Positions 1 to 9,459 are shown, counted from the first letter of the stretch. The stretch: DNA of 64,000 nucleotides from Lactobacillus mulieris (GCF_007095465.1 NZ_SDGL01000002.1:62001-126000), one strand, 5' to 3'. The notes: a model not told the origin generated them from the sequence alone. A program made the numbers and translations.

Positions 1-778
1 CTAGAGTATTATCATCATCACTATCTTTATCATCTGAATCATTAGTATCACTATCTGAATCGGTATCGGAATCCGAGTCAGATGAATTATCTTCCATCTC
101 GTTATTGAATTCTACATAAGTTTTCTTACCATCAGGATCAACTATCACAAGTTCAATCTCAACATAGTCACTATTTTTCATAGCAAATGATAATGTTTTT
201 GTTTCACCTGCACGTAATTCGATTTTTCGTGTTTTAACTGATTGATCGGTATCTTTATCAAAATCTGGGGAATTTTTGATAGTAACTGTACAATCTCTCA
301 AACCTTTTAGTTTCAGAGATACTTTACCTTTAGAATTAGTATCAATTGAAAACATTTTATTTTCAGTATCCCAATTATCTTTAGAAGTTAACACTTCGAA
401 GTATTTTGAATTGGTATGATTACCTTTATCTTTTGCTATTACTTCATCAGTATGCAACATAAAATCCTTAGGTGAAGATATTCCCATGACTGCAAACAGT
501 AAAGCAAGTATAGTTATTGCAAATATAGTCTTATTATATCTAGGCTTTTTACCTTTTTTATTCAAAAGAACTAAATATGCAAATATACCTAAAGCTCCAA
601 GTGTTGTTACACCCATAATTACTTGAAACAACAAAATATTAGTAATATCTGCTGTAAACCCTAAAAAACAACAAAGAGCAAAAATCAAACACAATAAAAA
701 CCATATATATTTTTTCTTACTATAAAAAAGGCTAGATAACAAACCTGATACTACTAATAAAACTATCCCTACTATCAT
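1..778 (-). CDS. Partial membrane protein with acidic Asp/Ser-rich tail, function unknown
   Basis: The reading frame opens with ATG at 778 behind a GGAGGAATTT ribosome site and stays open to the left edge, so at least 259 residues are present and the C-terminus is missing. I do not recognise the family. The first ~100 residues hold three or four hydrophobic segments with a basic stretch (NKKGKKPRYNK) between them. A soluble, probably extracellular domain follows (residues ~100-220; one Cys, many Lys/Asp). The visible end is a low-complexity tail of Ser-Asp and Asp-Thr repeats. The tail resembles the flexible SD stalks of Gram-positive surface proteins, but no anchor motif is in view. Membrane location is reasonably safe; the function is not inferable. 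Confidence 0.7.
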   Translation of the reverse strand, partial: MIVGIVLLVVSGLLSSLFYSKKKYIWFLLCLIFALCCFLGFTADITNILLFQVIMGVTTLGALGIFAYLVLLNKKGKKPRYNKTIFAITILALLFAVMGISSPKDFMLHTDEVIAKDKGNHTNSKYFEVLTSKDNWDTENKMFSIDTNSKGKVSLKLKGLRDCTVTIKNSPDFDKDTDQSVKTRKIELRAGETKTLSFAMKNSDYVEIELVIVDPDGKKTYVEFNNEMEDNSSDSDSDTDSDSDTNDSDDKDSDDDNTL

Positions 779-870
779 AAATTCCTCCAAATAAATTAAA
801 AGTCATACAAGGCGCATTTTACCCCCCCCGATTTATTCCTTGTCAAGATTACCTATATGTGAAATAAAAC

Positions 871-898
871 AAAAAATCCTCAACTTATGTTGAGGATT
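871..898 (-). terminator. Rho-independent terminator of the M20 peptidase gene
   Basis: A 10-bp perfect stem (AATCCTCAAC / GTTGAGGATT) with a TTAT loop is followed on the minus strand by TTTTTTG. It sits just after the stop codon of the gene ending at 907. Confidence 0.85.
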
Positions 899-906
899 AC
901 TAACTA

Positions 907-2052
907 TTATTCAAAAAAGTTCAAAATAATATTCTTATATGCTTCTATTACTGCTAAATATGAAGAAATCGTCGTATATTCATTTATTTGATGCGCTAAT
1001 TTCCACTTATCAGGACCTAAAATAAAGACTGGCAAATCTGGTCTACGTTTAACAAAAACAGACGCATCTGTTGCTCCATTAATAATTCTGAGCTTGGGCT
1101 TTCTTAGATTGGCAAAGGCGTCGGTAGTAGCGGCTAACCCCTTCTTAACAAATGCATCATCGGGGCTAGTAACCACTGGATAAAAGTTATGAATCAATTC
1201 AAATTCTAAGTGAGTAGCTTCAGCTTGATTTAGCTTTGAAACTAATGCTTTCAATGATTTAATCACTTCTTCATTGCTGAAAGCCTTGGTTGGTCTAATA
1301 TTGCCTTCTAACTTAGCTTCAGCGGGAATAATATTAACCTGCTTTCCACCTTCAATGACCGTAATGCTGTGCTTAATTTCGCCTAAATATGGATCTTTTG
1401 GTGCATTATTAAATAACTCTTGTTCAGCTACATAAAACTTAACTAAACCAGTGATTGCATTCTTTCCTTCTTCCGGTCTAGATGAGTGAACAGCTTGACC
1501 ATGACTTTTAATGCGATAGTTCAAACTACCAGAATGAGCATATACAATGTCACCACCAGTTGGTTCACCAACTATTAAGGCCGCTAAATCTGCCGCATAA
1601 CTCTGTTCTTCTAACCGATTAGCACCCGGAGTTCCATATTCTTCTCCAGCCGTAGCTAAAAAGCGTACATGCCCTTTTATCCGCCCGGATTCAACAAGTT
1701 CAATCAAAGCAATAACTTCTGCTGCCAGCCCACTTTTCATATCTGCACTGCCGCGACCATAAAGCTTATCACCGTCAAGTTTAGGTTCAAACGGATTGCT
1801 CTGCCACTTGGCTTCATTTACTAAGTCAACGGTGTCCATATGCCCAGTAAGACCTAAAATCGGCCCTGAAGCTTGCGGATTTAGTTCCATAATTAGATTC
1901 GCCCTCTTATCGCCAAAAGCATCAATCGCAGCTTCAATATTGTGTTTAGCAAATAATGCTTTCAAATAAGTTGCTACCTCAAGTTCATTGCCATTGATGG
2001 AGTTAATTTTAATTAAATCGGTTAAAACCTGAATTCGTTCCTGTTTATTCAT
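907..2052 (-). CDS. M20 family metallopeptidase, ArgE/DapE-type deacylase
   Basis: A cytoplasmic zinc amidohydrolase of 381 residues, close to succinyl-diaminopimelate desuccinylase and acetylornithine deacetylase. Metal and catalytic motifs are visible: GHMDTVD (His ~71, Asp ~73), GRGSADMKSG (Asp ~104), AGEEYGTPGA (two Glu ~137-138), GEPTGG (Glu ~163) and a C-terminal AHQINEY (His ~360). The central dimerisation domain lies between. A start at 2061 is possible, but the AAAAAGAG ribosome site would then abut the ATG; the ATG at 2052 is 9 bases away and is preferred. The gene is monocistronic with its own promoter and terminator. Family is secure; the substrate (DAP pathway or a general peptide/acyl-amino acid) is not. 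Confidence 0.88.
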   Translation of the reverse strand: MNKQERIQVLTDLIKINSINGNELEVATYLKALFAKHNIEAAIDAFGDKRANLIMELNPQASGPILGLTGHMDTVDLVNEAKWQSNPFEPKLDGDKLYGRGSADMKSGLAAEVIALIELVESGRIKGHVRFLATAGEEYGTPGANRLEEQSYAADLAALIVGEPTGGDIVYAHSGSLNYRIKSHGQAVHSSRPEEGKNAITGLVKFYVAEQELFNNAPKDPYLGEIKHSITVIEGGKQVNIIPAEAKLEGNIRPTKAFSNEEVIKSLKALVSKLNQAEATHLEFELIHNFYPVVTSPDDAFVKKGLAATTDAFANLRKPKLRIINGATDASVFVKRRPDLPVFILGPDKWKLAHQINEYTTISSYLAVIEAYKNIILNFFE

Positions 2053-2083
2053 AGTTTGCATCTCTTTTTAATTTTTATTTCAT

Positions 2084-2113
2084 ATTCTACAGTGGTAGAA
2101 GTGCAGATTGCAA
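2084..2113 (-). promoter_or_regulatory. Predicted sigma-A promoter of the M20 peptidase gene
   Basis: On the minus strand TTGCAA (2108-2113) and TAGAAT (2084-2089) are separated by 18 bases, about 30 bases upstream of the start codon. Confidence 0.6.
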
Positions 2114-2211
2114 ATAATAAGGATACTGAATCACCGATAAATCATTTATTACACCGAAAATTAGCAAATGGATTTAGATTTTTTTGAATTTCTCATATAA
2201 GTGTAGGCAAT

Positions 2212-2304
2212 AAAAAAGGCGGTTCTAACGAACCACCCGCAAAACGTCGACGACGGATTGAGTAACCAGCTCATCCTTTGCACGTCAATCATATTCTTCA
2301 TTAC
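2212..2304 (-). ncRNA. Structured small RNA of unknown family with own promoter and terminator
   Basis: On the minus strand a TATAAT box (2311-2316) is followed by ~90 bases that are clearly richer in GC than the surroundings, ending in a strong terminator hairpin (2218-2237, loop GTTA) and TTTTTT. Pairings visible before the terminator: GCAAA (2277-2281) with TTTTGC (2239-2244) closing two inner hairpins, GGATGAG (2270-2276) with CTCAATCC (2255-2262), and CGTC with GACG (2245-2255). A 45-codon frame overlaps the RNA, but it has no ribosome site and runs through the terminator, so I prefer a non-coding RNA. The downstream peptidase gene has a separate promoter, which argues against a riboswitch. 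The -35 box is poor. I do not recognise an Rfam family. Confidence 0.6.
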
Positions 2305-2388
2305 ATCACTATTATATCATGATCAAATAGCTTAAAATGACACCAGTTTAATCCTGTGCTTTTCTCATTGCATATAACTTTAGACAAC

Positions 2389-2415
2389 AAAAAAGACACC
2401 GAACGTATCGGTGTC
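2389..2415 (-). terminator. Terminator of the tRNA-Thr transcript
   Basis: An 8-bp perfect stem GACACCGA / TCGGTGTC with a 5-base loop is followed by TTTTTT on the minus strand, 20 bases after the tRNA end. Confidence 0.85.
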
Positions 2416-2434
2416 CCAACTTCATTCATTCCAA

Positions 2435-2507
2435 TGCTGACTAAAGGGTTCGAACCTTCGACCTCCTCATTACTAGTGAGGTGCTCTGCCAACTGAGCTA
2501 AGTCAGC
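2435..2507 (-). tRNA. tRNA-Thr, anticodon AGU
   Basis: On the minus strand a 73-base cloverleaf can be folded: acceptor GCTGACT / AGTCAGC with discriminator A, D arm GCTC-AGTTGGCA-GAGC, anticodon arm CCTCA-CTAGTAA-TGAGG, a 5-base variable region, and T arm GAAGG-TTCGAAC-CCTTT. The anticodon at positions 34-36 is AGT, which reads Thr codons. The 3' CCA is not encoded. The predicted A34 is unusual outside tRNA-Arg(ACG) in bacteria and would be expected to be deaminated to inosine. Confidence 0.95.
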
Positions 2508-2660
2508 AACTTTTCGTGTTGCCTTAACACAATTAATAATTTAACCATAAAAATTAGGTTTGTGCAAGCTTTTATTTGAAATTTTTTTCTGTTTTTTGCC
2601 TAATTTTATATTAGAATGGAAGTTGTATTGATTTACTACAAATATAAGGGGAGTATCAAA

Positions 2661-3368
2661 ATGACAATTTTGGCTATTGCCGGTTTTACCACTCAAGTTG
2701 AATGGTTAATTAGAATTATCGTTGCTGCACTTTGTGGTGCAGTAATTGGTTATGAACGTGCTATCCAGCGTAAAAGCGCTGGTGTAAGAACTCATATTGT
2801 TGTCGCTGTTGCTTCTGCTTTATTTATGATAGTTTCTAAATATGGCTTTTACGACTTATTGACAACAAATGAGATTGCTCTAGACCCTTCAAGAATTGCA
2901 GCTCAGATTGTTACAGGTATTTCCTTCATCGGTGCCGGAACTATTTTAGTTCGCCGTGAACAAATTTCTGGTTTAACAACCGCTGCTGGTGTCTGGGCTA
3001 CTTCTGCTATTGGTATGGCCGTTGGGTCCGGTTTATACACCATTGGAGTTTTAGCAACAATTTTCATCTTCTTTATTCAAATGCTATTTCATGATGATTC
3101 AATTATTTCCAGAATTATTATCCATGTTCGTTTTAACGTTCAAATTGTTTGTGTTAATACGCCTAATATTCTTAACGAAATTCAAAATGAACTCGAAAAT
3201 AATCATGTTGAATCTATCGCTATTAAGATTTTAGATGTCGATGATGAACAAATTGTTTTTAATGCTGATGGAATTATTAATAATAAAATTGATGAAAATA
3301 ATATCATCATGCATTTGCGCAAATATCCAGATATCAAACGAATCATTTACACCCGTGGTGGTAAATAA
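2661..3368 (+). CDS. MgtC/SapB family membrane protein
   Basis: The 235-residue protein has an N-terminal MgtC-type membrane domain: four or five hydrophobic segments within residues ~10-150, containing the family signature around GYERAIQRKSAGVRTH and the ITGISFIGAGTI-like and TTAAGVWATSAIG segments. A soluble C-terminal domain of ~80 residues resembles an ACT-type fold. MgtC proteins are linked to growth at low Mg2+ and to control of ATP synthase in pathogens; the role in lactobacilli is not established. Upstream ATG at 2616 lacks a ribosome site, whereas AAGGGGAG stands 7-8 bases before the ATG at 2661. It is monocistronic, ending in a clear terminator. Confidence 0.85.
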   Translation: MTILAIAGFTTQVEWLIRIIVAALCGAVIGYERAIQRKSAGVRTHIVVAVASALFMIVSKYGFYDLLTTNEIALDPSRIAAQIVTGISFIGAGTILVRREQISGLTTAAGVWATSAIGMAVGSGLYTIGVLATIFIFFIQMLFHDDSIISRIIIHVRFNVQIVCVNTPNILNEIQNELENNHVESIAIKILDVDDEQIVFNADGIINNKIDENNIIMHLRKYPDIKRIIYTRGGK

Positions 3369-3376
3369 GATTAAGG

Positions 3377-3403
3377 AAGAGTCAAGTTTTGGCTCTTTTT
3401 TTC
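3377..3403 (+). terminator. Terminator of the MgtC-like gene
   Basis: Stem AAGAGTCA / TGGCTCTT (one G-U pair) followed by a run of T, 10 bases after the stop codon. Confidence 0.8.
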
Positions 3404-3460
3404 TTTATTAAAAAATAAAGTATTAAAATATAGCTATTATACTTTGAGAGGATGGATAAA

Positions 3461-4609
3461 ATGGCAGGTCCACTTGATTATTTGCGTTGGCGCGGTGATT
3501 TATCATTTAAGCAAAGGCAATATAATAGCGTTGATGGGGCTATTTTAGCTTCTATTGCTTATTTACCTTTTGATGAGTCAATTGTAGGCCATAGCCTAAA
3601 AGAAGCATGTGAACGTATTTTAGCGCTTTACAGTGGCTCTTTGGATTTGCACCGAAAAACAGAAACTAGACTTTTAGTAAAAAGCCCTCGTTTTGCAGAT
3701 TTAAAAATTCTAGATTGGACATCCCGTTTAGAGGCTGAACCAGCTCCTTTACAATTTGCTGCTTTAACTTTGCAATTAGATAAAAATACTATTTTAATTT
3801 CCTTCCGAGGAACTGATAGTTCTGTCGTTGGATGGAATGAAGATATGATTATGAATTACAGTTATCAGATTTATGGTCAAACTGTAGCACGTGATTACCT
3901 TGAAGCAATGGCAGATAAATTTAAAAATTGTAAAATTTATATCACAGGTCATTCAAAAGGTGGCCACTATGCAATTCATTCACTAGCTGCTGCACGCTAC
4001 GATGTTCAAGATCGAGTAATAAATGCTTTAAATTTTGATGGACCAGGTTATCGTTCAGTATTTGCAGAAAGTGCGGGCTTTAAACGCGCAATTGATAAAA
4101 TGCGGACCTACGTACCTGAAAGTTCTGTTTTTGGAATTATGCTCGATCACCCCGAAAGGACATTAGTAGTAAAAAGTGTCTATCCGATGATGCACCAGCA
4201 TACTCCACTCAATTGGAGTGTGGGACGTAATAGTTTTGTATTAGCAGAAGGATTAACGACTTCAGCCCGTATAATTCGGCACGCCTTAATTCAATTCAAT
4301 CAATCTATTCCAGCAGAAAAACGTGGTCAACTCTGGTCAGCTATCTTTTTAGCATTCGAAAATATGGATATTACAGATATGAATGTATTTACTGAGCATC
4401 GTATTCGCGGTACTTGGACTTTAGGAAAGGTTGTAATGGGCATGGATCCTGAAGTGCGCCAAGTAGCAACTGAAATGATTAAGCTTATTTATCAAAGTGC
4501 CAAAAATAATTACTTACCATTTTCTGAAGGTGATTTCAGTGCTTGCCCTAAGAGTAATGACTCAAGCAAGGCTCCAATCTTTTTTGAAAGTTATAATTTT
4601 AAAGACTAA
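3461..4609 (+). CDS. DUF2974 (Mbeg1-like) alpha/beta-hydrolase
   Basis: The protein has 382 residues from the ATG at 3461, which is 9 bases after GAGAGG; the ATG at 3452 abuts that site and is less likely. It carries the lipase-type nucleophile elbow TGHSKGGH (Ser ~165) and an oxyanion-type SFRGTD segment (~114-120), as in DUF2974 / lipase class 3 relatives. There is no signal peptide, so the enzyme is probably cytoplasmic. The natural substrate of the family is unknown. It stands alone between two terminators, convergent with the dnaB operon. Confidence 0.8.
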   Translation: MAGPLDYLRWRGDLSFKQRQYNSVDGAILASIAYLPFDESIVGHSLKEACERILALYSGSLDLHRKTETRLLVKSPRFADLKILDWTSRLEAEPAPLQFAALTLQLDKNTILISFRGTDSSVVGWNEDMIMNYSYQIYGQTVARDYLEAMADKFKNCKIYITGHSKGGHYAIHSLAAARYDVQDRVINALNFDGPGYRSVFAESAGFKRAIDKMRTYVPESSVFGIMLDHPERTLVVKSVYPMMHQHTPLNWSVGRNSFVLAEGLTTSARIIRHALIQFNQSIPAEKRGQLWSAIFLAFENMDITDMNVFTEHRIRGTWTLGKVVMGMDPEVRQVATEMIKLIYQSAKNNYLPFSEGDFSACPKSNDSSKAPIFFESYNFKD

Positions 4610-4610
4610 A

Positions 4611-4638
4611 AAGGATGTTTCATGAGAAACATCCTTTT
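4611..4638. terminator. Bidirectional terminator between the hydrolase gene and dnaB
   Basis: An 11-bp perfect inverted repeat AAGGATGTTTC / GAAACATCCTT with an ATGA loop, A-rich on one side and T-rich on the other, serves both convergent genes. Confidence 0.85.
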
Positions 4639-4641
4639 ATC

Positions 4642-6009
4642 TTACTCATCATGAGCATAATCCAAATTTGAAAAACGGTTATACGGTTTTGAAAACATTA
4701 ACTTAACTGTACCACGACTACCAGAACGGTTCTTTTCAATGATAACTTCAACTTCTCCATTATCATCATCCCCCTGCTGGTCGTTATCTTCGCTACCTTC
4801 TTCATCACGGTAATAATCATCCCGATATAAGAAAGCAACAATATCCGCATCCTGTTCAATTGAACCTGATTCACGAATATCTGATAATACAGGCCGTTTA
4901 TCCTGGCGCTGTTCAACTGACCGTGATAACTGTGATAAAGCTATTACTGGTACGTGCAATTCTTTAGCTAATTTTTTTAATTGCCGCGAAATCGCAGAAA
5001 CTTCTTGCTGACGTGATTCACTCTTAGGACCTTCAATTAGTTGCAAGTAGTCAATTACTATTAAACCTAAATTGCCATCCTCTTTAGCTAATTTTCTAGC
5101 TTTTGCACGAATCTCACTCATCTTAATACCTGGAGTATCATCAATAAAAATCGATGCTGTAGCTAACGCTCCTGCTGCAACAACTAATTTATTCCACTCT
5201 TCATTATTTAATTGCCCAGTTCTTAAATGCATAGAATCAATTAAGCCTTCTGATGCTAACATTCTTTGGACAAGCTGTTCGCCACTCATTTCTAGTGAAA
5301 AAACAGCTACCGTCTTATGGTCATGAAGCCCCGCATATTGAGCAACATTCATTGCAAATGAAGTCTTACCCACACCAGGTCGTGCTGCTAAAATTATCAA
5401 CTCATCTTCATGAAGACCTGTTGTCATTTTATCTAAATTAACAAAACCTGTAGATAATCCTGTTACATCTGTATCAGCGGCTGTTGCAGCATTGATTTCA
5501 TCAAGAGCTTTTTGAACAACTTCTTTGATATTTCTAAACCCAGCTGAATTAGTATCAGATGACACATCCATGATTTGCTTTTCAGCATCATCCAAAATAT
5601 TAGCAACATCATCGCTACCTTCCATAGCATTTTGAATGATTTTTTGACTAGCTGCAATTAAGCGACGCAATTGAGATTTACGGTGAACAATTTGAGCATA
5701 ATAAGTAACGTGAGCACTCGTCGGTGTTGCTACCGCTACATCACTTATGTAAGCAATGCCACCTATATCTTCTAATTGTTTTCGCTTAGCTAATTCATCA
5801 CGAATAGTCAAAGGATCAATAGCTTCGTCCCGATCTACTAAATCTTTCATAGCAGCAAACAAAATTCGATTAGCTCGCTCATAGAAATCATCTGCAGTGA
5901 CTATAGCTTCTGCATCAGCAATTGCCTCAGGATCAATAAAAATCGCCCCAAGGACGGCTTTTTCAGCCTCTGAGTCATGAGGAATTTGTGGTGAAACTAC
6001 GTTATCCAT
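4642..6009 (-). CDS. dnaB: Replicative DNA helicase DnaB (DnaC of Bacillus)
   Basis: This hexameric helicase unwinds DNA at the fork. It has 455 residues, the family norm: an N-terminal helical domain (~1-110, opening PHDSEAEKAVLGA), a linker, then the RecA-like ATPase with Walker A ARPGVGKTSF (~210), Walker B LIVIDYLQLI (~320) and the SDIRESGSIEQDAD segment (~375). A Gln/Asp/Glu-rich insertion lies near residues 400-420. It is the last gene of gdpP-rplI-dnaB; only 15 bases separate it from rplI, so it is presumably co-transcribed. Confidence 0.98.
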   Translation of the reverse strand: MDNVVSPQIPHDSEAEKAVLGAIFIDPEAIADAEAIVTADDFYERANRILFAAMKDLVDRDEAIDPLTIRDELAKRKQLEDIGGIAYISDVAVATPTSAHVTYYAQIVHRKSQLRRLIAASQKIIQNAMEGSDDVANILDDAEKQIMDVSSDTNSAGFRNIKEVVQKALDEINAATAADTDVTGLSTGFVNLDKMTTGLHEDELIILAARPGVGKTSFAMNVAQYAGLHDHKTVAVFSLEMSGEQLVQRMLASEGLIDSMHLRTGQLNNEEWNKLVVAAGALATASIFIDDTPGIKMSEIRAKARKLAKEDGNLGLIVIDYLQLIEGPKSESRQQEVSAISRQLKKLAKELHVPVIALSQLSRSVEQRQDKRPVLSDIRESGSIEQDADIVAFLYRDDYYRDEEGSEDNDQQGDDDNGEVEVIIEKNRSGSRGTVKLMFSKPYNRFSNLDYAHDE

Positions 6010-6024
6010 TTCTTATGTACTACC

Positions 6025-6477
6025 CTATTCTTCAGTAATATGTACTCTAATTGTTGATTCAACACCCTTGAATAATTTAACTTTTACGTTAGTATAACCA
6101 AGAGCTTTAACTGGTTCAGGTAATTCAAGTTTACGTTTATCAATCTTTAAACCAAATTGTTGTTCCAAGCCTTCAACAATCTTCTTTCCACTGATTGAAC
6201 CAAATAAACGGCCATCTGTGCCTGCTTTAGACTTGAATTGGACAACTGTGTTATCACTCTCAAGTTGCTTCTTGATTTTGATTGCATCAGCTTTCTCAGC
6301 TTCATATGCTGCCTTTTCGTTAGCTTCAACTCGCTTCAAAGTATTAAGGTTACCCTTGTTAGCTTCTTTAGCTAAGCCTCTTTTGATTAAATAATTTTGT
6401 GCATAGCCATCTGGCACATTTTTAACTTCTCCACGTTTACCACGACCACGAACATCTTGTACAAAAATAACTTTCAT
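6025..6477 (-). CDS. rplI: 50S ribosomal protein L9
   Basis: The 150-residue protein of the large subunit shows the N-terminal rRNA-binding domain ([20 protein letters not shown] and [13 protein letters not shown]), a long charged connecting helix (~45-75) and the C-terminal domain with [15 protein letters not shown] site precedes the ATG. It sits between gdpP and dnaB with gaps of 19 and 15 bases, the conserved Firmicute order. Confidence 0.98.
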   Translation of the reverse strand: MKVIFVQDVRGRGKRGEVKNVPDGYAQNYLIKRGLAKEANKGNLNTLKRVEANEKAAYEAEKADAIKIKKQLESDNTVVQFKSKAGTDGRLFGSISGKKIVEGLEQQFGLKIDKRKLELPEPVKALGYTNVKVKLFKGVESTIRVHITEE

Positions 6478-6496
6478 AAGAAACCTCCTAAAATAA

Positions 6497-8515
6497 TTAT
6501 TCGTTTTCTTCTAGATAATCTTCTATTGCTTTTTCTAGTTTTTCTTTTGCTTCATCAATCGTAATATCTTTCAATTGGGTTGCTGCATTAGATAAGTGAC
6601 CTCCACCTCCCAATTTTTCCATAATTACCTGGACATTGATATCTCCCATTGATCTAGCTGAAATACCAATTGTATCTTTTTTGCGCCTAGTAACCGCAAA
6701 GCTAGCATCAACGTGTTCTAGTGATAATGCCATATCAGCTGCCTGAGCTGTCACAATTGGGTCTATTATTTTATCGTCTGGCCCCAAAAGTAAGGCTATA
6801 TCATCTTTATACATCTTTAAACTAGCTACTAACTTAGCCTTTTGGGTGAAACTTTCTATATCTTCTTTTAACAAATCTGACACAATTGCTGAATCTGCCC
6901 CAATTGACCGCAAATAACTTGCCGCATCAAAGGTTCTAGTACCAGTTCTAAGAGAAAATTCTTTAGAGTCAACGGTAATTCCGGCCAACATTGCTGTAGC
7001 TTCCAAATCTGTCAATAATTGTTCCCCACGCTGTGGCTGATATTCTATCATCTCAGTAACTAATTCACATGTAGATGAAGCATATGGCTCAATATAAATA
7101 AGCATTGGATTTTCAGGGAATTCTTCCCCTCGACGGTGGTGATCAATAATTACTAAACGATTCTTTAATTTATCATATAATTTTGCATCATATGTAATTG
7201 AATATTTAGAGTGATCCGCCATTACCAATAAAGATTGATCTGTTGCTTGTGCTAGCGCATCTTCAGGACTAATAAATAAATCTAAGTCCTTTTCTTTTTC
7301 TAATCGTGCAACCAAACGTCCTACATCATAGTTAGTATGATTAGTATCTAAGACTACATGCGCTTTTACACCATGTGCACGAGCAATTTTGACAATCCCT
7401 ATACCACCACCAATGGCATCCATATCTGGGCGTTGGTGTCCTACAACAAAAATTTGATCTGCATCTTTAAAAATTTCTTGTAAGGCTTGAGAAACCATTC
7501 TTGCACGAACTCGAGTCCGTTTTTCCATTGGATTAGATTTTCCACCAAAGAAACGAGCTTCTTTACCAGGTTCACGTAAGACCACCTGATCTCCGCCTCG
7601 TCCCAAAGCAAGGTCCAAATTAGACTGTGCTTGATCTGCTACTTCATTTAATGAGTCGCTACCATAAGCTAATCCAATAGAAAGCGTCAATGGAGTATTA
7701 TTACGACTAGTTTCTAACCGTACTTTATCAAGTACAGAAAACTTATCACCCTCCAATTTCTTTAAATCTTGCATATGCGTAAGCAACAAGAAATGGTCTT
7801 CATCTATTCTCTTTAAATATGCATGGAACTTAGCCGCATATTCACTCAAGGTATTTTGAACATATGAACTCATTAAGGCTAACTCTTGATCATGCATCCC
7901 TTGACTCAATTCATCATAATTATCAATGAATATTAAACCAATTGCCAATCTTTCAGCTTCATATTTTTCTTCAATTTGGGCATAGCGTGTAATATCTAAC
8001 AAATAAATAACGCCTAAATTATCTTGAACAATCATTTCAAATTGTCGACTGCCCCATTTTACGAGCTGATTTTGAGATGTTTTTTTATTAGATAAAATAG
8101 TTTCAAAAATTTTACCCAATTCCGGATCAACTGATGAAATAGAACGTCCTAAAACATCCTCATCTTCCAAATACATTTGTAAATATGGGTTTACCCACTG
8201 AATATGATGATCAGAATCATAAAGCAAAATGCCTAATGGCATTTTTATCATAGCTTCTTGTTCACTACGCTTAATACGATACGATAAATTAGCTGCAAAA
8301 TTACTTGCATTACCGGCTAAAATATATGCCCCATAGACTGTAAAAGCTACAATTAAAACGAAAATTAATACCATCGCTAGTCCAAAGAAAGGACTAATCA
8401 TAACTCCCACTACAGCACTAAAGAGTGACAAAAAGATAACGATTAGAACTGAAGAACTTAATCGTGAGTCTTTTATAAACTCCGGTAATTCTAGTTTTCT
8501 AAAAAAATCTTTCAT
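6497..8515 (-). CDS. gdpP: Cyclic-di-AMP phosphodiesterase GdpP
   Basis: A membrane-bound DHH/DHHA1 enzyme (672 residues) that hydrolyses c-di-AMP to pApA and so affects osmotic and cell-wall homeostasis. Order: two membrane helices (~20-70), a degenerate PAS domain (~80-180), a degenerate GGDEF domain (~190-310), the DHH domain ([12 protein letters not shown] at ~359-370, ADHS ~433, IIDHH 456-460) and the DHHA1 domain with [12 protein letters not shown] near 635. All the metal-ligand motifs are present. A TATAAT box lies at 8556-8561 upstream. It is first in the operon with rplI and dnaB. A CbpB-like c-di-AMP receptor candidate is encoded at 56.1 kb. Confidence 0.95.
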   Translation of the reverse strand: MKDFFRKLELPEFIKDSRLSSSVLIVIFLSLFSAVVGVMISPFFGLAMVLIFVLIVAFTVYGAYILAGNASNFAANLSYRIKRSEQEAMIKMPLGILLYDSDHHIQWVNPYLQMYLEDEDVLGRSISSVDPELGKIFETILSNKKTSQNQLVKWGSRQFEMIVQDNLGVIYLLDITRYAQIEEKYEAERLAIGLIFIDNYDELSQGMHDQELALMSSYVQNTLSEYAAKFHAYLKRIDEDHFLLLTHMQDLKKLEGDKFSVLDKVRLETSRNNTPLTLSIGLAYGSDSLNEVADQAQSNLDLALGRGGDQVVLREPGKEARFFGGKSNPMEKRTRVRARMVSQALQEIFKDADQIFVVGHQRPDMDAIGGGIGIVKIARAHGVKAHVVLDTNHTNYDVGRLVARLEKEKDLDLFISPEDALAQATDQSLLVMADHSKYSITYDAKLYDKLKNRLVIIDHHRRGEEFPENPMLIYIEPYASSTCELVTEMIEYQPQRGEQLLTDLEATAMLAGITVDSKEFSLRTGTRTFDAASYLRSIGADSAIVSDLLKEDIESFTQKAKLVASLKMYKDDIALLLGPDDKIIDPIVTAQAADMALSLEHVDASFAVTRRKKDTIGISARSMGDINVQVIMEKLGGGGHLSNAATQLKDITIDEAKEKLEKAIEDYLEENE

Positions 8516-8596
8516 GAAGATCCTCTCTAGTTTGAAAATAAACTACATCAAGTTTATTATACCGTATCTTTACTTATAGACCACTTATCAAGACAT

Positions 8597-8632
8597 AAAA
8601 AAATCGCAGTTAGCGATAAAAGCTAACTGCGA
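8597..8632 (-). terminator. Terminator of the rpsF-ssb-rpsR operon
   Basis: An 11-bp perfect stem TCGCAGTTAGC / GCTAACTGCGA with a 7-base loop, followed on the minus strand by a run of T, 16 bases after the rpsR stop. Confidence 0.9.
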
Positions 8633-8647
8633 CAGTTAATATCTGTT

Positions 8648-8884
8648 TTAGTCTTCTGCTACGAATGGCAATAAGCCCATAATACGAGCTCTCTTAATTG
8701 CAATAGTCAACTTACGTTGGTTCTTTGCACTAGTGCCAGTGACACGACGTGGTAAGATTTTACCTCTTTCAGAGATAAAACGTTTCAACAGATCAACATC
8801 TTTGTAATCGACGTAGTCGATGTGGTTTGCGGCAATGAAGTCAACCTTACGGTGACGACGGCCGCCTCTTCTTTGTTGAGGCAT
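8648..8884 (-). CDS. rpsR: 30S ribosomal protein S18
   Basis: A basic 78-residue small-subunit protein that pairs with S6 on the platform of the 30S. The family features are visible: the [10 protein letters not shown]-terminus, [16 protein letters not shown], and [27 protein letters not shown]. It is the last gene of rpsF-ssb-rpsR, 23 bases after ssb, with an AAAGGATC-type ribosome site. Confidence 0.98.
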   Translation of the reverse strand: MPQQRRGGRRHRKVDFIAANHIDYVDYKDVDLLKRFISERGKILPRRVTGTSAKNQRKLTIAIKRARIMGLLPFVAED

Positions 8885-8907
8885 GTCTCTAGATCCTTTC
8901 TATAAAT

Positions 8908-9423
8908 TTAGAATGGAAGATCATCATCCGAAATATCAATTGTTGAACCTGAATCAGCAAATGGATCCTGTGGTGCAGCATTATTGGTATTTGGAGCACT
9001 ATTATTCGCTTGGAAATTAGTATTTTGATTACTATTTCCAGCATATGAACTTCCGTTATTTTGTGGCGCATAGCCACCATTTTGGGAACGAGCTTCACGA
9101 TCTTTACGTGATTCAAGTAGTGAGAAATTATCAACAATAACTTCAGTCACATAAACTCTTTGCCCATCCTTATTATCGTAGCTTCTGGTTTGGATTCGGC
9201 CATCAATACCAACTAATGAACCTTTATTAGTGAAATTGCAGAAATTTTCTGCAGCCTTTCTCCAGATTACACAGCTAATAAAATCAGCCCCGCGTTCACC
9301 TTGTGCATTAGCATATTGACGATCAACTGCCAATGTAAAAGTAGCAACGCTAATCCCACTACCAGTAGTGCGTAAATCAGGATCACGTGTTAAACGGCCA
9401 ACAAGTACAACTCTATTAATCAT
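8908..9423 (-). CDS. ssb: Single-stranded DNA-binding protein
   Basis: SSB coats single-stranded DNA and recruits replication and repair partners. The 171 residues comprise an OB fold (~1-108, opening [18 protein letters not shown]), a long Asn/Gln/Gly-rich linker (~110-160) and the acidic tip DISDDDLPF that binds partner proteins. It lies between rpsF and rpsR, so SSB is co-expressed with ribosomal proteins as in other Firmicutes. Confidence 0.98.
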   Translation of the reverse strand: MINRVVLVGRLTRDPDLRTTGSGISVATFTLAVDRQYANAQGERGADFISCVIWRKAAENFCNFTNKGSLVGIDGRIQTRSYDNKDGQRVYVTEVIVDNFSLLESRKDREARSQNGGYAPQNNGSSYAGNSNQNTNFQANNSAPNTNNAAPQDPFADSGSTIDISDDDLPF

Positions 9424-9459
9424 ACCTATTTCCTCCTCTTCCTAATTCACGAAAACAAA

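Noticed and set aside
2301-2492. 63-codon minus-strand frame
   Set aside because: It lies across the tRNA-Thr gene and its terminator.
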